Assembly (NCBI GenBank): GCA_016715625.1
Contig: JADJZU010000023.1
Span: 1 to 64,000 of the forward strand
Length of the DNA stretch: 64,000 nucleotides
Source: Bacteroidota bacterium
GTDB lineage: Bacteria > Bacteroidota > Bacteroidia > Chitinophagales > LD1
Reading direction: 5' to 3'
The position numbers and the translations under genes were made by a program. The notes under the pieces are model-generated. The model ran no database searches and had not been told where the DNA came from. It was given only the letters and a program-made list of their open reading frames with translations. Of the stretch, positions 44,013 through 53,344 are shown piece by piece. Each line of letters begins with the position of its first letter. Position 1 is the first letter of the stretch.

Positions 44013-47000
44013 ATGCTAGAAAAAATCATATCATTTTCCATCCGCAACAAACTCATCATCGGGTTGTTTACGCTAGCACTGATAGTGTATGGGGTGTATG
44101 CGGTTACCAAGCTGCCCATTGATGCAGTGCCCGACATCACCAACAATCAGGTGCAGGTCATTACCATTTCGCCATCATTGGGTGCGCCCGATGTGGAGCG
44201 ACTCATCACATTCCCCATTGAACAAGCCAACAGCAATATTCCCGGCTTGAAAGAGATTCGCAGCTTTTCTCGCTTCGGACTGTCGCTGGTAACTATTGTG
44301 TTTAAAGATGGTGTAGATGTTTACTGGGCGCGACAGCAGGTGAGTGAACGTTTGCAGGAAGTAAAAGAAGTAATTCCTGCGGGTGCGGGCTTGCCTTCAA
44401 TGGCACCGGTTACAACAGGTTTGGGAGAAATTTATCAGTATGTAGTAAAACCCAAGCCCGGTTATGAAGGGAAGTTTTCTGCCACTGAATTGCGGACTAT
44501 TCAGGATTGGATGGTGCGCAGACAACTGCTAGGCACCGAAGGCGTAGCAGATGTTTCCAGCTTTGGCGGATTGTTGAAGCAGTATGAAGTGGCGGTAAAT
44601 CCTGCGCGCTTAAAATCCTTCAACCTCACCATTGCTGAAGTATTTACTGCTTTGGAAAGTAACAACCAAAACACGGGTGGCAGTTACATTGAAAAAGGGC
44701 CCACGGTGCTTTTTATCCGCAGCGAGGGTTTAGTGAACAACATCAGCGACATTGAAAACATTGTAGTGAAAAGCACCGACACAAAAATTCCGGTGCTGAT
44801 ACGCGATGTGGCTGATGTGCGCATTGGTGCTGCCACACGCTATGGAGCGATGTGTTACAATGCCGATGGGGAGGTGGCTGGTGCAGTGGTAATGATGTTG
44901 AAGGGTGCAAACTCTTCGGTAGTTATTAAACAAGTGAAGGAACGCATTGCGCAAATTCAGAAAACGCTGCCCGAAGGTGTAATGATTGAGCCATTTCTTG
45001 ACAGAACAAAAATGGTAAACAATGCCATAGGCACCGTTGAAACCAATTTGCTGGAAGGTGCACTGATAGTGGTTTTTGTGCTCGTGTTTTTCCTTGCCAA
45101 TCTTCGCGCAGGTTTGCTGGTGGCTTCGGTTATTCCACTGGCTATGTTGTTTGCGGTGGTGATGATGAACATTTTTGGTGTGAGCGGAAACCTGATGAGT
45201 TTGGGTGCTATTGATTTCGGTTTGATTGTGGATGGCGCGGTAATTATTGTGGAAGCTATTATGCACCAACTCACGCACAGCAAGCACTTCAAGTCGGTTA
45301 ACCAGTTATCTCAGGCGCAAATGGATGAAGAAGTACATCACTCCTCTTCGCGCATGATGAACTCGGCTGTGTTTGGTCAAATCATTATTCTCATTGTTTA
45401 TCTGCCCATTCTGTCGTTGGAAGGTATTGAAGGAAAAATGTTTGGTCCCATGGCGCAAACCGTTTCGTTTGCCATACTCGGTGCGTTTTTGCTTTCGCTC
45501 ACTTATCTGCCCATGATGAGCGCACTCGTCATCAGCAAAAAAATGAAACATAAAGCCACCATCTCCGACAAGATGATGAATGTGCTGGAACGCTGGTATC
45601 AGGCTGCTCTGGAAAAAGTATTACTCTTCAAAAAAACAATCTTGGTTACAGCGGTGGTAATGTTTGGCATTTCCGCATTCATTATGTCAACGCTTGGTGG
45701 TGAATTTATTCCGCAATTGGAAGAAGGCGATTTTGCAGTAGAGTGCCGCTTACTCACCGGCAGTAATTTGAAAACATCTATTAACTCTACTCAAATGGCT
45801 TCTAAAATTTTGCTGGATAGTTTTCCGGAGGTAGAAAAAGTGGTGACCAAAATCGGTAGCGGTGAAATTCCCACCGACCCTATGCCCATTGAAACAGGCG
45901 ACATGATGGTGATTCTCAAACCCAAAAAAGAATGGACTTCGGCAAAAACATTTCCTGAGTTGGCAGAGAAGATGAGCAGTGCGTTGCAGGTTGTGCCGGG
46001 ATTAACTACCGGTTTTCAGTTTCCGGTGCAAATGCGATTTAATGAATTGATGACCGGTGCACGCCAGGATGTGGTTTGCAAAATTTTTGGTGAAGACCTT
46101 GACACTCTCGCATTGTATGCGCAAAAACTCGGTGGCATAATTGAAACCGTAGATGGCGCTAAAGATTTGTATGTAGAAAGCGTAACCGGTATGCCGCAGG
46201 TGGTGGTAAATTACAAGCGCGATGCGATTGCCAAATTTGGACTGAATATTTCGGATGTGAACCGCACGCTCAACGCGGCTTTTGCCGGACAAAGCACCGG
46301 CATGGTGTATGAAGGCGAAAAGCGGTTTGATTTAGTGGTGCGTGTAGGCAATGAGTTGCGCAGAGATGTAACCGATGTGCAGAATCTCTTAATCGCTGCG
46401 CCAAGCGGTGCGCAGGTGCCTTTGTATCAGGTAGCCGATGTAAATGTGATTGAAGGACCCAATCAAATTCAGCGCGAAGAAACCAAGCGCAGAATAGTAG
46501 TGGGCTTTAATGTGCGCGGGCGCGATGTGCAAACCATTGTGAACGAACTGCAACAGAAAACCGAAAAGCAAATCAAGTTTCCTGCGGGCTACTATGTAAC
46601 CTATGGCGGAACTTTTGAGAACCTGCAAGCGGCCAAACAACGATTGTCGGTAGCTGTTCCGGTGGCGCTGTTACTCATTTTCTTGTTGCTGTACTTCGCC
46701 ATTGGCACTATTGGCGAGAGCATTCTTATCTACACGGCCATTCCGCTTTCTGCCATTGGTGGTATTCTTGCTTTATGGTTGCGTGGAATGAATTTCAGCA
46801 TCTCGGCAGGTGTGGGTTTTATCGCACTGTTTGGTGTGGCAGTGCTTAACGGCATTGTGTTGATTGCCGAATTCAAACGCTTGAAAAGTGAAGGCTGGAC
46901 AGACGTTCGCAGAATTGTGATTCAGGGAACTAAAATTCGTTTACGCTCGGTGCTGATGACTGCACTCGCTCCTTCGCTTGGTTTTATTCCTATGGCGGTT

Positions 47001-48377
47001 AGCAACGGTGCCGGTGCTGAAGTGCAACGCCCATTAGCCACAGTGGTTATTGGCGGAATTGTTTCTGCCACGCTGCTCACACTTTTTGTGTTGCCTATTC
47101 TTTATGTGTTGTATGAAACATTTATGGAGAGAAAAATGAAAAAATCTGTTGCTACGGTTGCCACCGTTATCGCTTTGATTTTTTCTACCCAGCTTGCCGA
47201 TGCGCAACAAAGTATTTCCCTGGAGCAGGCGTTAAATATTGCGCATAAGAATAACCTCACTTTGCGAAGCGCTCAAATCAACGAGCAAGCAAATGAAAAA
47301 TTAAAGCGAAGTTACCTGGACGTAAGCAAAACGAATGTGATTGCCGAATACGGGCAGATAAACACCATTTACAACGATACACGGTTCGGCATCTCGCAAG
47401 GCTTCAGCTTTCCGGGTGTTTACGTGCAGCAAAAGAAAGTGCTGAACGAAAATTATCAGATAGCACAAAGCGAAACCAAACTGACCGAGTTGGAAACCCG
47501 CGCGCAGGTAAAATCGCTTTACTATCAAATTTTGAACATGCGCGAGAAGCAAAAGCTGTTGTTCTTTGCCGATAGTATTTATGATGCGTTCTTACAAAAG
47601 GCAACCCTGCGTTATGAGAAAGGCGAAACCAACCTGCTGGAGAAAACTACCGCTGCAGCTTCGCGCAGCCAAATTACCAATCAACTGCAAATGCTGAAAA
47701 GCGATTTAAGCATTTCGCTTCAGCAATTCAATCGTTTACTGAATGACTCTGTTTTTTATGAGCCGGAAGTTGGAGTACAGAAATACCTGCTTGTTTCGTT
47801 GCCCGATACTTCGCAATTAGCGTCCAGCCCTTTGCTAGTGCGCGAAACACATTTGATGAACCTATATAAGCACCAATGGAAGTTAGAGCGCAACAGAATG
47901 GCGCCCGATTTTAACGTGGGCTATAACAACATGTCCATCATTGGTTTGCAAAATGTAAATGGCAGCGATGTTTACTTCAATCGTAACAAGCGCTTCAGTA
48001 CAGCTACAGCCGGCATATCTATTCCCATCTTCTTTAGCGGGCAAGCGGCAAAAATTGCGGCAGCAAAAAAGAACTGGCTGAAAGCACAAAACGATTTTGC
48101 GTTGGAAAAACAAAAGCTCGCTATGACATTTTATGCGGCAGTTGCCAACGTAAAAAAGTATGAGCAGAGTTTAACTTACTATGAAAGCTCAGTGTTGAAT
48201 AACGCCACCACCATTATTGAAACCGCCAACCGGCAGTTTGCCGCAGGCGAAATCAGTTACATAGGATGGAGCATGTTGCTCCACCAAAGTATTGGCATAA
48301 AAAGCGAATACACCGATTTGGTTTATCAATACAATCAGTCGGTTTTTGAATTGGAAAAAATTTCGGGAAAACAATAA
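44013..48377 (+). CDS. czcA: CusA/CzcA heavy-metal RND transporter fused to a TolC-like outer membrane protein
   Basis: A 1454-residue protein starting MLEKIISFSIRNKLIIG at 44013. Residues of about 1-1035 are a heavy-metal-efflux RND pump: PIDAVPDITNNQVQV, the pore-region IEGPNQIQREETKRR, and the TM4 proton-relay segment IDFGLIVDGAVIIVEAI. Without a stop it continues at residue 1042 with an internal signal-like segment (MKKSVATVATVIALIF ... LADAQQ) and a TolC/OEP family domain (ISLEQALNIAHKNNLTLRSA to YIGWSMLLHQS) with long coiled coils. Membrane fusion protein follows 10 bases later. Likely exports Cu, Ag, Co, Zn or Cd; specificity not decided. Processing into two proteins at the internal signal is possible. 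Confidence 0.92.
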   Translation: MLEKIISFSIRNKLIIGLFTLALIVYGVYAVTKLPIDAVPDITNNQVQVITISPSLGAPDVERLITFPIEQANSNIPGLKEIRSFSRFGLSLVTIVFKDGVDVYWARQQVSERLQEVKEVIPAGAGLPSMAPVTTGLGEIYQYVVKPKPGYEGKFSATELRTIQDWMVRRQLLGTEGVADVSSFGGLLKQYEVAVNPARLKSFNLTIAEVFTALESNNQNTGGSYIEKGPTVLFIRSEGLVNNISDIENIVVKSTDTKIPVLIRDVADVRIGAATRYGAMCYNADGEVAGAVVMMLKGANSSVVIKQVKERIAQIQKTLPEGVMIEPFLDRTKMVNNAIGTVETNLLEGALIVVFVLVFFLANLRAGLLVASVIPLAMLFAVVMMNIFGVSGNLMSLGAIDFGLIVDGAVIIVEAIMHQLTHSKHFKSVNQLSQAQMDEEVHHSSSRMMNSAVFGQIIILIVYLPILSLEGIEGKMFGPMAQTVSFAILGAFLLSLTYLPMMSALVISKKMKHKATISDKMMNVLERWYQAALEKVLLFKKTILVTAVVMFGISAFIMSTLGGEFIPQLEEGDFAVECRLLTGSNLKTSINSTQMASKILLDSFPEVEKVVTKIGSGEIPTDPMPIETGDMMVILKPKKEWTSAKTFPELAEKMSSALQVVPGLTTGFQFPVQMRFNELMTGARQDVVCKIFGEDLDTLALYAQKLGGIIETVDGAKDLYVESVTGMPQVVVNYKRDAIAKFGLNISDVNRTLNAAFAGQSTGMVYEGEKRFDLVVRVGNELRRDVTDVQNLLIAAPSGAQVPLYQVADVNVIEGPNQIQREETKRRIVVGFNVRGRDVQTIVNELQQKTEKQIKFPAGYYVTYGGTFENLQAAKQRLSVAVPVALLLIFLLLYFAIGTIGESILIYTAIPLSAIGGILALWLRGMNFSISAGVGFIALFGVAVLNGIVLIAEFKRLKSEGWTDVRRIVIQGTKIRLRSVLMTALAPSLGFIPMAVSNGAGAEVQRPLATVVIGGIVSATLLTLFVLPILYVLYETFMERKMKKSVATVATVIALIFSTQLADAQQSISLEQALNIAHKNNLTLRSAQINEQANEKLKRSYLDVSKTNVIAEYGQINTIYNDTRFGISQGFSFPGVYVQQKKVLNENYQIAQSETKLTELETRAQVKSLYYQILNMREKQKLLFFADSIYDAFLQKATLRYEKGETNLLEKTTAAASRSQITNQLQMLKSDLSISLQQFNRLLNDSVFYEPEVGVQKYLLVSLPDTSQLASSPLLVRETHLMNLYKHQWKLERNRMAPDFNVGYNNMSIIGLQNVNGSDVYFNRNKRFSTATAGISIPIFFSGQAAKIAAAKKNWLKAQNDFALEKQKLAMTFYAAVANVKKYEQSLTYYESSVLNNATTIIETANRQFAAGEISYIGWSMLLHQSIGIKSEYTDLVYQYNQSVFELEKISGKQ

Positions 48378-48387
48378 ATCATTAACC

Positions 48388-49518
48388 ATGCAAAAGTATC
48401 TCATCATCCTCAGCATATTCTTTTCGGCATGTAACAACAGCCAAACAACGAACGAAACCAAGCAGGCGAGCGCCAACGAGAACAGTGTTTCGCTCACCAC
48501 CGAGCAAATGAAAATTGCCGGCATACAAACCGGCACAGCCGAAATGAAAACCATTTCATCAGTGCTGAAAGTCAATGGAGCTATTGATGTGCCGCCACAA
48601 AACATGGTAAGCATCAGCTTTCCGTTGGGCGGTTATTTAAAATCCACCAAACTATTGCCGGGTATGCACATTAGCAAAGGTGAAGTGCTGGCTGTGTTAG
48701 AAGACCCTCAATACATTCAACTACAACAGGATTACCTGATGGCAAAAGCGAAACTCACTTTTTCAGAGGCGGATTTTAATCGTCAAAAAGAACTGAACGC
48801 TACCAAAGCCAACAGCGACAAAACGTTTCAGCAGGCAAAAGCCGATTATGAAAGTCAGAAGGTGTTGGTGAAATCGCTCAGCGAAAAACTGCAACTGATT
48901 GGCATCAATCCAATAACGCTCAACGAAGACAATTTATCGCGCAGTGTAAATGTGTATTCCCCCATCAATGGCTTTGTGTCGGCTGTTAATGTAAACATAG
49001 GGCGATATGTAAGCCCCACCGATGTGTTGTTTGAACTGGTAAATCCCGAAGACGTTCATTTGAATCTCACCGTGTTCGAGAAAGACGTAAACAAACTTTC
49101 TATAGGGCAAAAAGTAATGGCGTATGCCAATCAAAATCCGGATAAAAAATATGAAGCAGAGATAATTTTGGTAAGCCGAAACTTAGATGCTAACCGGGCA
49201 GCCGAAGTGCATTGCCATTTTAAAAAGTATGACAGAGAACTTTTACCCGGCATGTTTATGAATGCCGAAATAAATATCCAGAGCAATGATGCGCTGACTG
49301 TTCCAGAAGAAGCTGTTGTGCGCTGGCAAAACAAAAACTATGTTTTTACTGATGCCGGCAATAAAAATTTTGAGCTCACCGAAGTGCAAACCGGTGTGAG
49401 CGACAAGGGAAACATTGAAATTATCACTACCAACAAAGAAGATTGGAGCAGTAAAAAAATTATTACCCGCAACGCTTATGCAGTTTTAATGAAAATGAAG
49501 AACAGCGGGGAAGAGTAA
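48388..49518 (+). CDS. czcB: RND efflux periplasmic adaptor (membrane fusion) lipoprotein
   Basis: A 376-residue HlyD/CusB-type adaptor. It starts MQKYLIILSIFFSACNNSQT at 48388; Cys15 is the lipidation site. Then follow a beta-barrel strand (LKVNGAIDVPPQNMVSISFP), the lipoyl half (YLKSTKLLPGMHISKGEVLA), a coiled-coil hairpin (QDYLMAKAKLTFSEADFNRQ to SEKLQLIGI) and the second lipoyl half (VYSPINGFVSAVNVNIGRYV). It bridges the inner-membrane pump and outer channel, both encoded by the fused gene 10 bases upstream. No His/Met-rich CusF-like tail is visible. Confidence 0.92.
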   Translation: MQKYLIILSIFFSACNNSQTTNETKQASANENSVSLTTEQMKIAGIQTGTAEMKTISSVLKVNGAIDVPPQNMVSISFPLGGYLKSTKLLPGMHISKGEVLAVLEDPQYIQLQQDYLMAKAKLTFSEADFNRQKELNATKANSDKTFQQAKADYESQKVLVKSLSEKLQLIGINPITLNEDNLSRSVNVYSPINGFVSAVNVNIGRYVSPTDVLFELVNPEDVHLNLTVFEKDVNKLSIGQKVMAYANQNPDKKYEAEIILVSRNLDANRAAEVHCHFKKYDRELLPGMFMNAEINIQSNDALTVPEEAVVRWQNKNYVFTDAGNKNFELTEVQTGVSDKGNIEIITTNKEDWSSKKIITRNAYAVLMKMKNSGEE

Positions 49519-49546
49519 CTCTTCTGCCTATTTCCTATTATTGAAC

Positions 49547-50452
49547 ATGCTTTCCATCAATCCTTCCGAAATTCCCATGCCTAAGCTGCACGAGTATTTG
49601 CTTAGTGCAATTGCGCCACGACCTATCGCGTTTGTTTCTACCATTGACAAGGAAGGAAACGTAAACCTTTCGCCCTTCTCTTTCTTCAATGTATTTGGTT
49701 CTAATCCACCAACACTTGTTTTTTCTCCTGCCCGTAGCGGTAGAACAGGCGCTACCAAAAACACACACGACAATGTTTTGGAAGTAGATGAGTGCGTGGT
49801 AAATATTGCGCATTACGATATGCTGTATCAAATGAACTTAGCCGCACACATGTATCCGAAAGGTGTTGATGAGTTTGCAAAGAGTGGCTTAACTAAAGCA
49901 GAAAGTATTTCAGTTAAACCTCCGCGTGTGGCAGAGTGCTTTGTGCAGATGGAGTGTAAAGTGAAAAATGTGATTGAGACTGGACAAGGAGGTGGTGCAG
50001 GCAACCTGGTAGTATGCGAAGTAACCATGCTGCATATCAATGAAAAAGTGCTCAACGAAGAAGGAAGCATTGACCCGTTTAAGATGAACTACATCGCCCG
50101 TATGGGGAAACAGTTTTGGGCACGTATTGGAGCAGAGAATATTATCAGCATTCCGGGGTTTAAAATGGCGAACGAGTTGGGTATTGGCTGGGATGCACTG
50201 CCTCAAAGCATTACGCACTCCAACTATCTTTCAGCGAATGATGTGGCGCAAATTGCTTCGTTGCATTCTTTTCCTACCAAAGGAGATTTAGGCGAATTGC
50301 GTATGGCTGATTTTGTGCAGGAAATATTTGAAGAAAACAATAATGATGCAGAAGCGCTTAAAAAAGCTATTCATCTTCGTGCCAAAATTGAAATAGAAAG
50401 AGGTAGTTTACCACTTGCGTTTCAACTACTGATGCTATTAGAAAACGTGTAA
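49547..50452 (+). CDS. Flavin reductase-like (FMN-binding) protein
   Basis: A 301-residue protein starting MLSINPSEIPMPKLHEYLLS at 49547; a TTG at 49541 is a poorer alternative. The FMN-binding split-barrel domain includes IAPRPIAFVSTIDKEGNVNL, SPFSFFNVFGSNPPTLVFSP and NTHDNVLEVDECVVNI. A helical C-terminal extension (VAQIASLHSFPTKGDLGELR to LPLAFQLLML) is longer than the basic family. It reduces flavins or binds FMN for an unknown partner. Expressed next to the efflux operon; overlap in role is not evident. Confidence 0.87.
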   Translation: MLSINPSEIPMPKLHEYLLSAIAPRPIAFVSTIDKEGNVNLSPFSFFNVFGSNPPTLVFSPARSGRTGATKNTHDNVLEVDECVVNIAHYDMLYQMNLAAHMYPKGVDEFAKSGLTKAESISVKPPRVAECFVQMECKVKNVIETGQGGGAGNLVVCEVTMLHINEKVLNEEGSIDPFKMNYIARMGKQFWARIGAENIISIPGFKMANELGIGWDALPQSITHSNYLSANDVAQIASLHSFPTKGDLGELRMADFVQEIFEENNNDAEALKKAIHLRAKIEIERGSLPLAFQLLMLLENV

Positions 50453-50460
50453 TTCATTCT

Positions 50461-51366
50461 ATGCCATACATTCCATTATTCATACTGAAATCATTTTTGC
50501 GCAGAGTAAAAAAGCGTGGAGATGTAAGTAATCCTCAGCGCGCCCGCAGAGGTTTCGAAAAACTGATTGGCAAATGGAATAAACCACTGAGCGGTTTTAC
50601 GTACACCCATGAAATAGCAGATGGAGTAGAGGGCGAGTGGATTTTCCCCCAAGGCTGCGACAAAACAAAAGTGTTGCTTTACTTCCACGGAGGTGGCTAT
50701 TTTGTGGGAAGCTATGTAACCCACCGTGCGCTGGTTTCTCAGATTGCTAAAAATGCGGGCATTGCGGCTTTCAGTATCAATTATCGTTTAGCCCCCGAAC
50801 ATCCTTATCCGGCAGCTATCGAAGATTGCGCAAAAGTGTATCAATGGCTCTTAAGAGACAAGAATTTTAAACCATCTCAAATTTCGTTTGGTGGCGATAG
50901 TGCAGGTGGTGGCTGTGTGGTGGGCACACTTACCTATTTGCGGGATAATGGAGTTGATTTACCCAAGTGCGCCATTGCGCTCTCTCCCTGGTTAGACCAT
51001 ACCTTTAGCGGGCATTCATTTCCATCCAGAGATGAAGTAGACCCTATGCTGATTGCCGATGGATTTCCTACCGTTCGTGATTATTACATGCAGGGAGCCG
51101 ATCCCAAAGCTCCGTATGCCTCTCCCATTTTTTATTCTTTGAAAGGGTTGCCACCGGTGATGGTGCAGGTGGGCGATCACGAGTTGTTGCTCAGCGATTC
51201 TACCCGGTTTGAAGAGAAGGCAAAGGCCGATGGGGTAACTGTTCAACTGGAAGTGTATCCTGATATGTTTCACGTGTTTAATGCATTTTGGCGAATCGTG
51301 CCCAAAGCCAGAGAAGCCAACAAGAAGTTAGGCGACTTTCTTAAATTGCAACTAACTGCAGTATAA
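50461..51366 (+). CDS. Hormone-sensitive-lipase-type alpha/beta hydrolase
   Basis: A 301-residue carboxylesterase. It has the HSL oxyanion motif YFHGGGYFVGS, the nucleophile in FGGDSAGGGCVVG (Ser in GDSAG), an acid near VQVGDHELLLSD and a His in YPDMFHVFNAF. There is no signal peptide, so it is probably cytoplasmic. Natural substrate unknown, probably short-chain esters. It starts nine bases after the preceding stop, so it may be part of a unit with the flavin reductase-like gene. Confidence 0.9.
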   Translation: MPYIPLFILKSFLRRVKKRGDVSNPQRARRGFEKLIGKWNKPLSGFTYTHEIADGVEGEWIFPQGCDKTKVLLYFHGGGYFVGSYVTHRALVSQIAKNAGIAAFSINYRLAPEHPYPAAIEDCAKVYQWLLRDKNFKPSQISFGGDSAGGGCVVGTLTYLRDNGVDLPKCAIALSPWLDHTFSGHSFPSRDEVDPMLIADGFPTVRDYYMQGADPKAPYASPIFYSLKGLPPVMVQVGDHELLLSDSTRFEEKAKADGVTVQLEVYPDMFHVFNAFWRIVPKAREANKKLGDFLKLQLTAV

Positions 51367-51389
51367 CACCGTCTTCGAAAAAATAACGT

Positions 51390-51740
51390 ATGAAAAACAT
51401 CTTTCTACTTTTTTCAATCGCCATCACCCTTCTTCCTTCCTGCAAAAAAGCCAGCGATAGTATTTATAAGATAGAATATAGTATTGGCTGCTCCGATTGT
51501 ATGGTGGCTTATACGGCCGACCAGCAAGGCAACCAGATATCGGAATATCATAAGAGTACCGGCTGGACCTATACATTTAATGCAAAGCAAGGACAGCAGG
51601 TGCTGCTCATGGCCTACAACACATCCAGTGCACCACAGGGCGTCACCTCCACCATCAAGCTAAATGACGAAATTCTGGAGACGCGTACTACTTACTGTCC
51701 CATTAGCGGAGTTTCTTTTTGTGTAGATACCATTCAATAA
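51390..51740 (+). CDS. Small lipoprotein
   Basis: A 116-residue protein with lipoprotein signal MKNIFLLFSIAITLLPSC. The mature part is beta-rich (IEYSIGCSDCMVAYTADQQG, WTYTFNAKQGQQVLLMAYNT) with four Cys besides the lipidated one (CSDC and CPISGVSFC), resembling MmpS/lipocalin-like small lipoproteins. Function unknown. It lies 23 bases after the esterase gene and 13 bases before the DUF3109 gene. Confidence 0.77.
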   Translation: MKNIFLLFSIAITLLPSCKKASDSIYKIEYSIGCSDCMVAYTADQQGNQISEYHKSTGWTYTFNAKQGQQVLLMAYNTSSAPQGVTSTIKLNDEILETRTTYCPISGVSFCVDTIQ

Positions 51741-51753
51741 TTTAAACAATACC

Positions 51754-52326
51754 ATGATAGTAATCGATAATGTAATTATTAGTGATGATGTGGTGGAAGA
51801 GCAATTTGTCTGTAATCTTTCGGCCTGCAAAGGAGAGTGCTGCGTAGCCGGAGAATTAGGCGCTCCGCTGGATGAAGAGGAAACAACTAAGCTGGAGCAG
51901 GTATACGAAAAAGTGAAACCCTATTTAACCGCTGAAGGCATCAAAGCCATTGAGAAGCAGGGTAAATGGGTGCGCACGGAAGAGGCCGAAAAATTTAATA
52001 CGCCATTGATGGGCAACAAGGGCTGCGCCTGGCTCAACTATGACGAAAATGGAGTGGTTATCTGCGCTATTGAAAAAGCCTATCGTGCGGGAGTAGTAGA
52101 CTGGAAAAAACCAATTAGTTGTCATCTGTATCCCATTCGCATTACCAAGCAGCGAAAAACCGGAAATGATATGGTTAACTATGAGCGATGGAGCGTATGC
52201 AAACCCGCCTGCAAAAATGGAAAGGCATTGCAGGTGCCGGTATACAAGTTCCTGAAAGAACCGCTCATCAGAAAATACGGGGAGGATTTTTACAATGCTC
52301 TGGACGAGGCTGCAAAAAAACTATAG
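51754..52326 (+). CDS. DUF3109 family cysteine-rich protein
   Basis: A 190-residue cytoplasmic protein with a conserved Cys set: CNLSACKGECC (near residue 25-35), GCAWL and VVICAIEKAYRAG (near 90-105), SCHLYPIRITK and CKPACKNGK (near 125-155). These match the DUF3109/YkgJ-like pattern and would bind an iron-sulphur cluster or zinc. Function unknown; well conserved in Bacteroidota. Convergent with trhO, only four bases apart. Confidence 0.88.
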   Translation: MIVIDNVIISDDVVEEQFVCNLSACKGECCVAGELGAPLDEEETTKLEQVYEKVKPYLTAEGIKAIEKQGKWVRTEEAEKFNTPLMGNKGCAWLNYDENGVVICAIEKAYRAGVVDWKKPISCHLYPIRITKQRKTGNDMVNYERWSVCKPACKNGKALQVPVYKFLKEPLIRKYGEDFYNALDEAAKKL

Positions 52327-52329
52327 TGC

Positions 52330-53247
52330 TCAGGCATTTTCGCGCTGATAGTAACCGGTGCCATCATAGGTGCGCTTGGTAGCAGATTGCATACACGCCT
52401 CGCTGCAGCAACCTTCCATTTTCCATCCGCAGTCTTCGCATAACACAAAGTGTTCGTTGCATTCTGCATTGGCGCAGTTGACCATGTGTGCGCTTTTGGT
52501 TCCGCATATTTTGCAGGTAGATACGATACTCGGATTTACAGCGTTAACGTCTACCATCACTCGGTTGTCGAACACATATAACTTCCCTTCAAAATTTTTG
52601 CCCCCTGTTTCTTTGGCATATTTCACCACGCCACCATCTACCTGATACACCTGTTTAAATCCGTTTTTCAACAGAAACCCGCTGGCTTTTTCGCACTTAA
52701 TACCGCCTGTGCAATAGGTAACCACTTTTTTGTCTTTCAGATTTTCAAGCTCTTTTAACTGCTCCGGAAAATCGCGAAAATTATCGATGTCCAATTTGAG
52801 TGCATTGCGAAAATGCCCAACACTACTTTCATAATTAGAGCGCACATCTACAAACACTACATCTTCCTGTTCTATCATTTCATCCACTTCATGCGGCTTT
52901 AAGTGGATGCCGGTTATTTCGTTCGGGTCAATGTTGTCTATACCCCTCAAGCTGCTGTGCACGATTTCAGGTTTGTGTCGCACATACAGCCGCTCAAACG
53001 AAGGTTCATCCACCGCATCAATTTTAAACTCAATGCCTTCAAAAATAGGATTGGACTGTATCGTATCCATATACTTTTTGCATTGAACCACTGTGCCCGA
53101 TATGGTGCCATTCAGCCCTTCTTCGGCCACGATAATGCGACCTACTACGCCCAGCCGTTTGCAAAATTCAAGATGCTGTGCGGCAAATGCTTCTGCCTGC
53201 GGAATATGAGTGTATTTGTAATACAGTAAGGTTTGATACGGTTTCAT
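52330..53247 (-). CDS. trhO: tRNA uridine(34) hydroxylase, rhodanese type, with Cys-rich tail
   Basis: A 305-residue YceA/TrhO protein that makes 5-hydroxyuridine at tRNA position 34. Residues of about 1-95 form the N-terminal acylphosphatase-like domain (VVGRIIVAEEGLNGTISGTV). The rhodanese domain has the active Cys179 (VVTYCTGGIKCEKASGFLL) and DVRSNYESSVGHFRNALKLD. The C-terminal part has paired cysteines (STCKICGTKSAHMVNCANAE, then CEDCGWKMEGCC), probably a zinc-binding module. Convergent with DUF3109 and divergent from kbl. Confidence 0.93.
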   Translation of the reverse strand: MKPYQTLLYYKYTHIPQAEAFAAQHLEFCKRLGVVGRIIVAEEGLNGTISGTVVQCKKYMDTIQSNPIFEGIEFKIDAVDEPSFERLYVRHKPEIVHSSLRGIDNIDPNEITGIHLKPHEVDEMIEQEDVVFVDVRSNYESSVGHFRNALKLDIDNFRDFPEQLKELENLKDKKVVTYCTGGIKCEKASGFLLKNGFKQVYQVDGGVVKYAKETGGKNFEGKLYVFDNRVMVDVNAVNPSIVSTCKICGTKSAHMVNCANAECNEHFVLCEDCGWKMEGCCSEACMQSATKRTYDGTGYYQRENA

Positions 53248-53319
53248 ACTTTATTTCGTGAGGCAAATGTAATGCATACTTAGTTTTTAGGAATGATGTG
53301 CATCAGGAGGGTAAAAATC

Positions 53320-53327
53320 TATTTTTG
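53320..53327 (+). promoter_or_regulatory. -7 element of the kbl promoter
   Basis: TATTTTTG matches TAnnTTTG exactly and lies 17 bases before the ATG at 53345. No TTG is found at the right distance upstream, so only the -7 half is supported. Confidence 0.35.
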
Positions 53328-53344
53328 ACACAAACAATTTTCAG

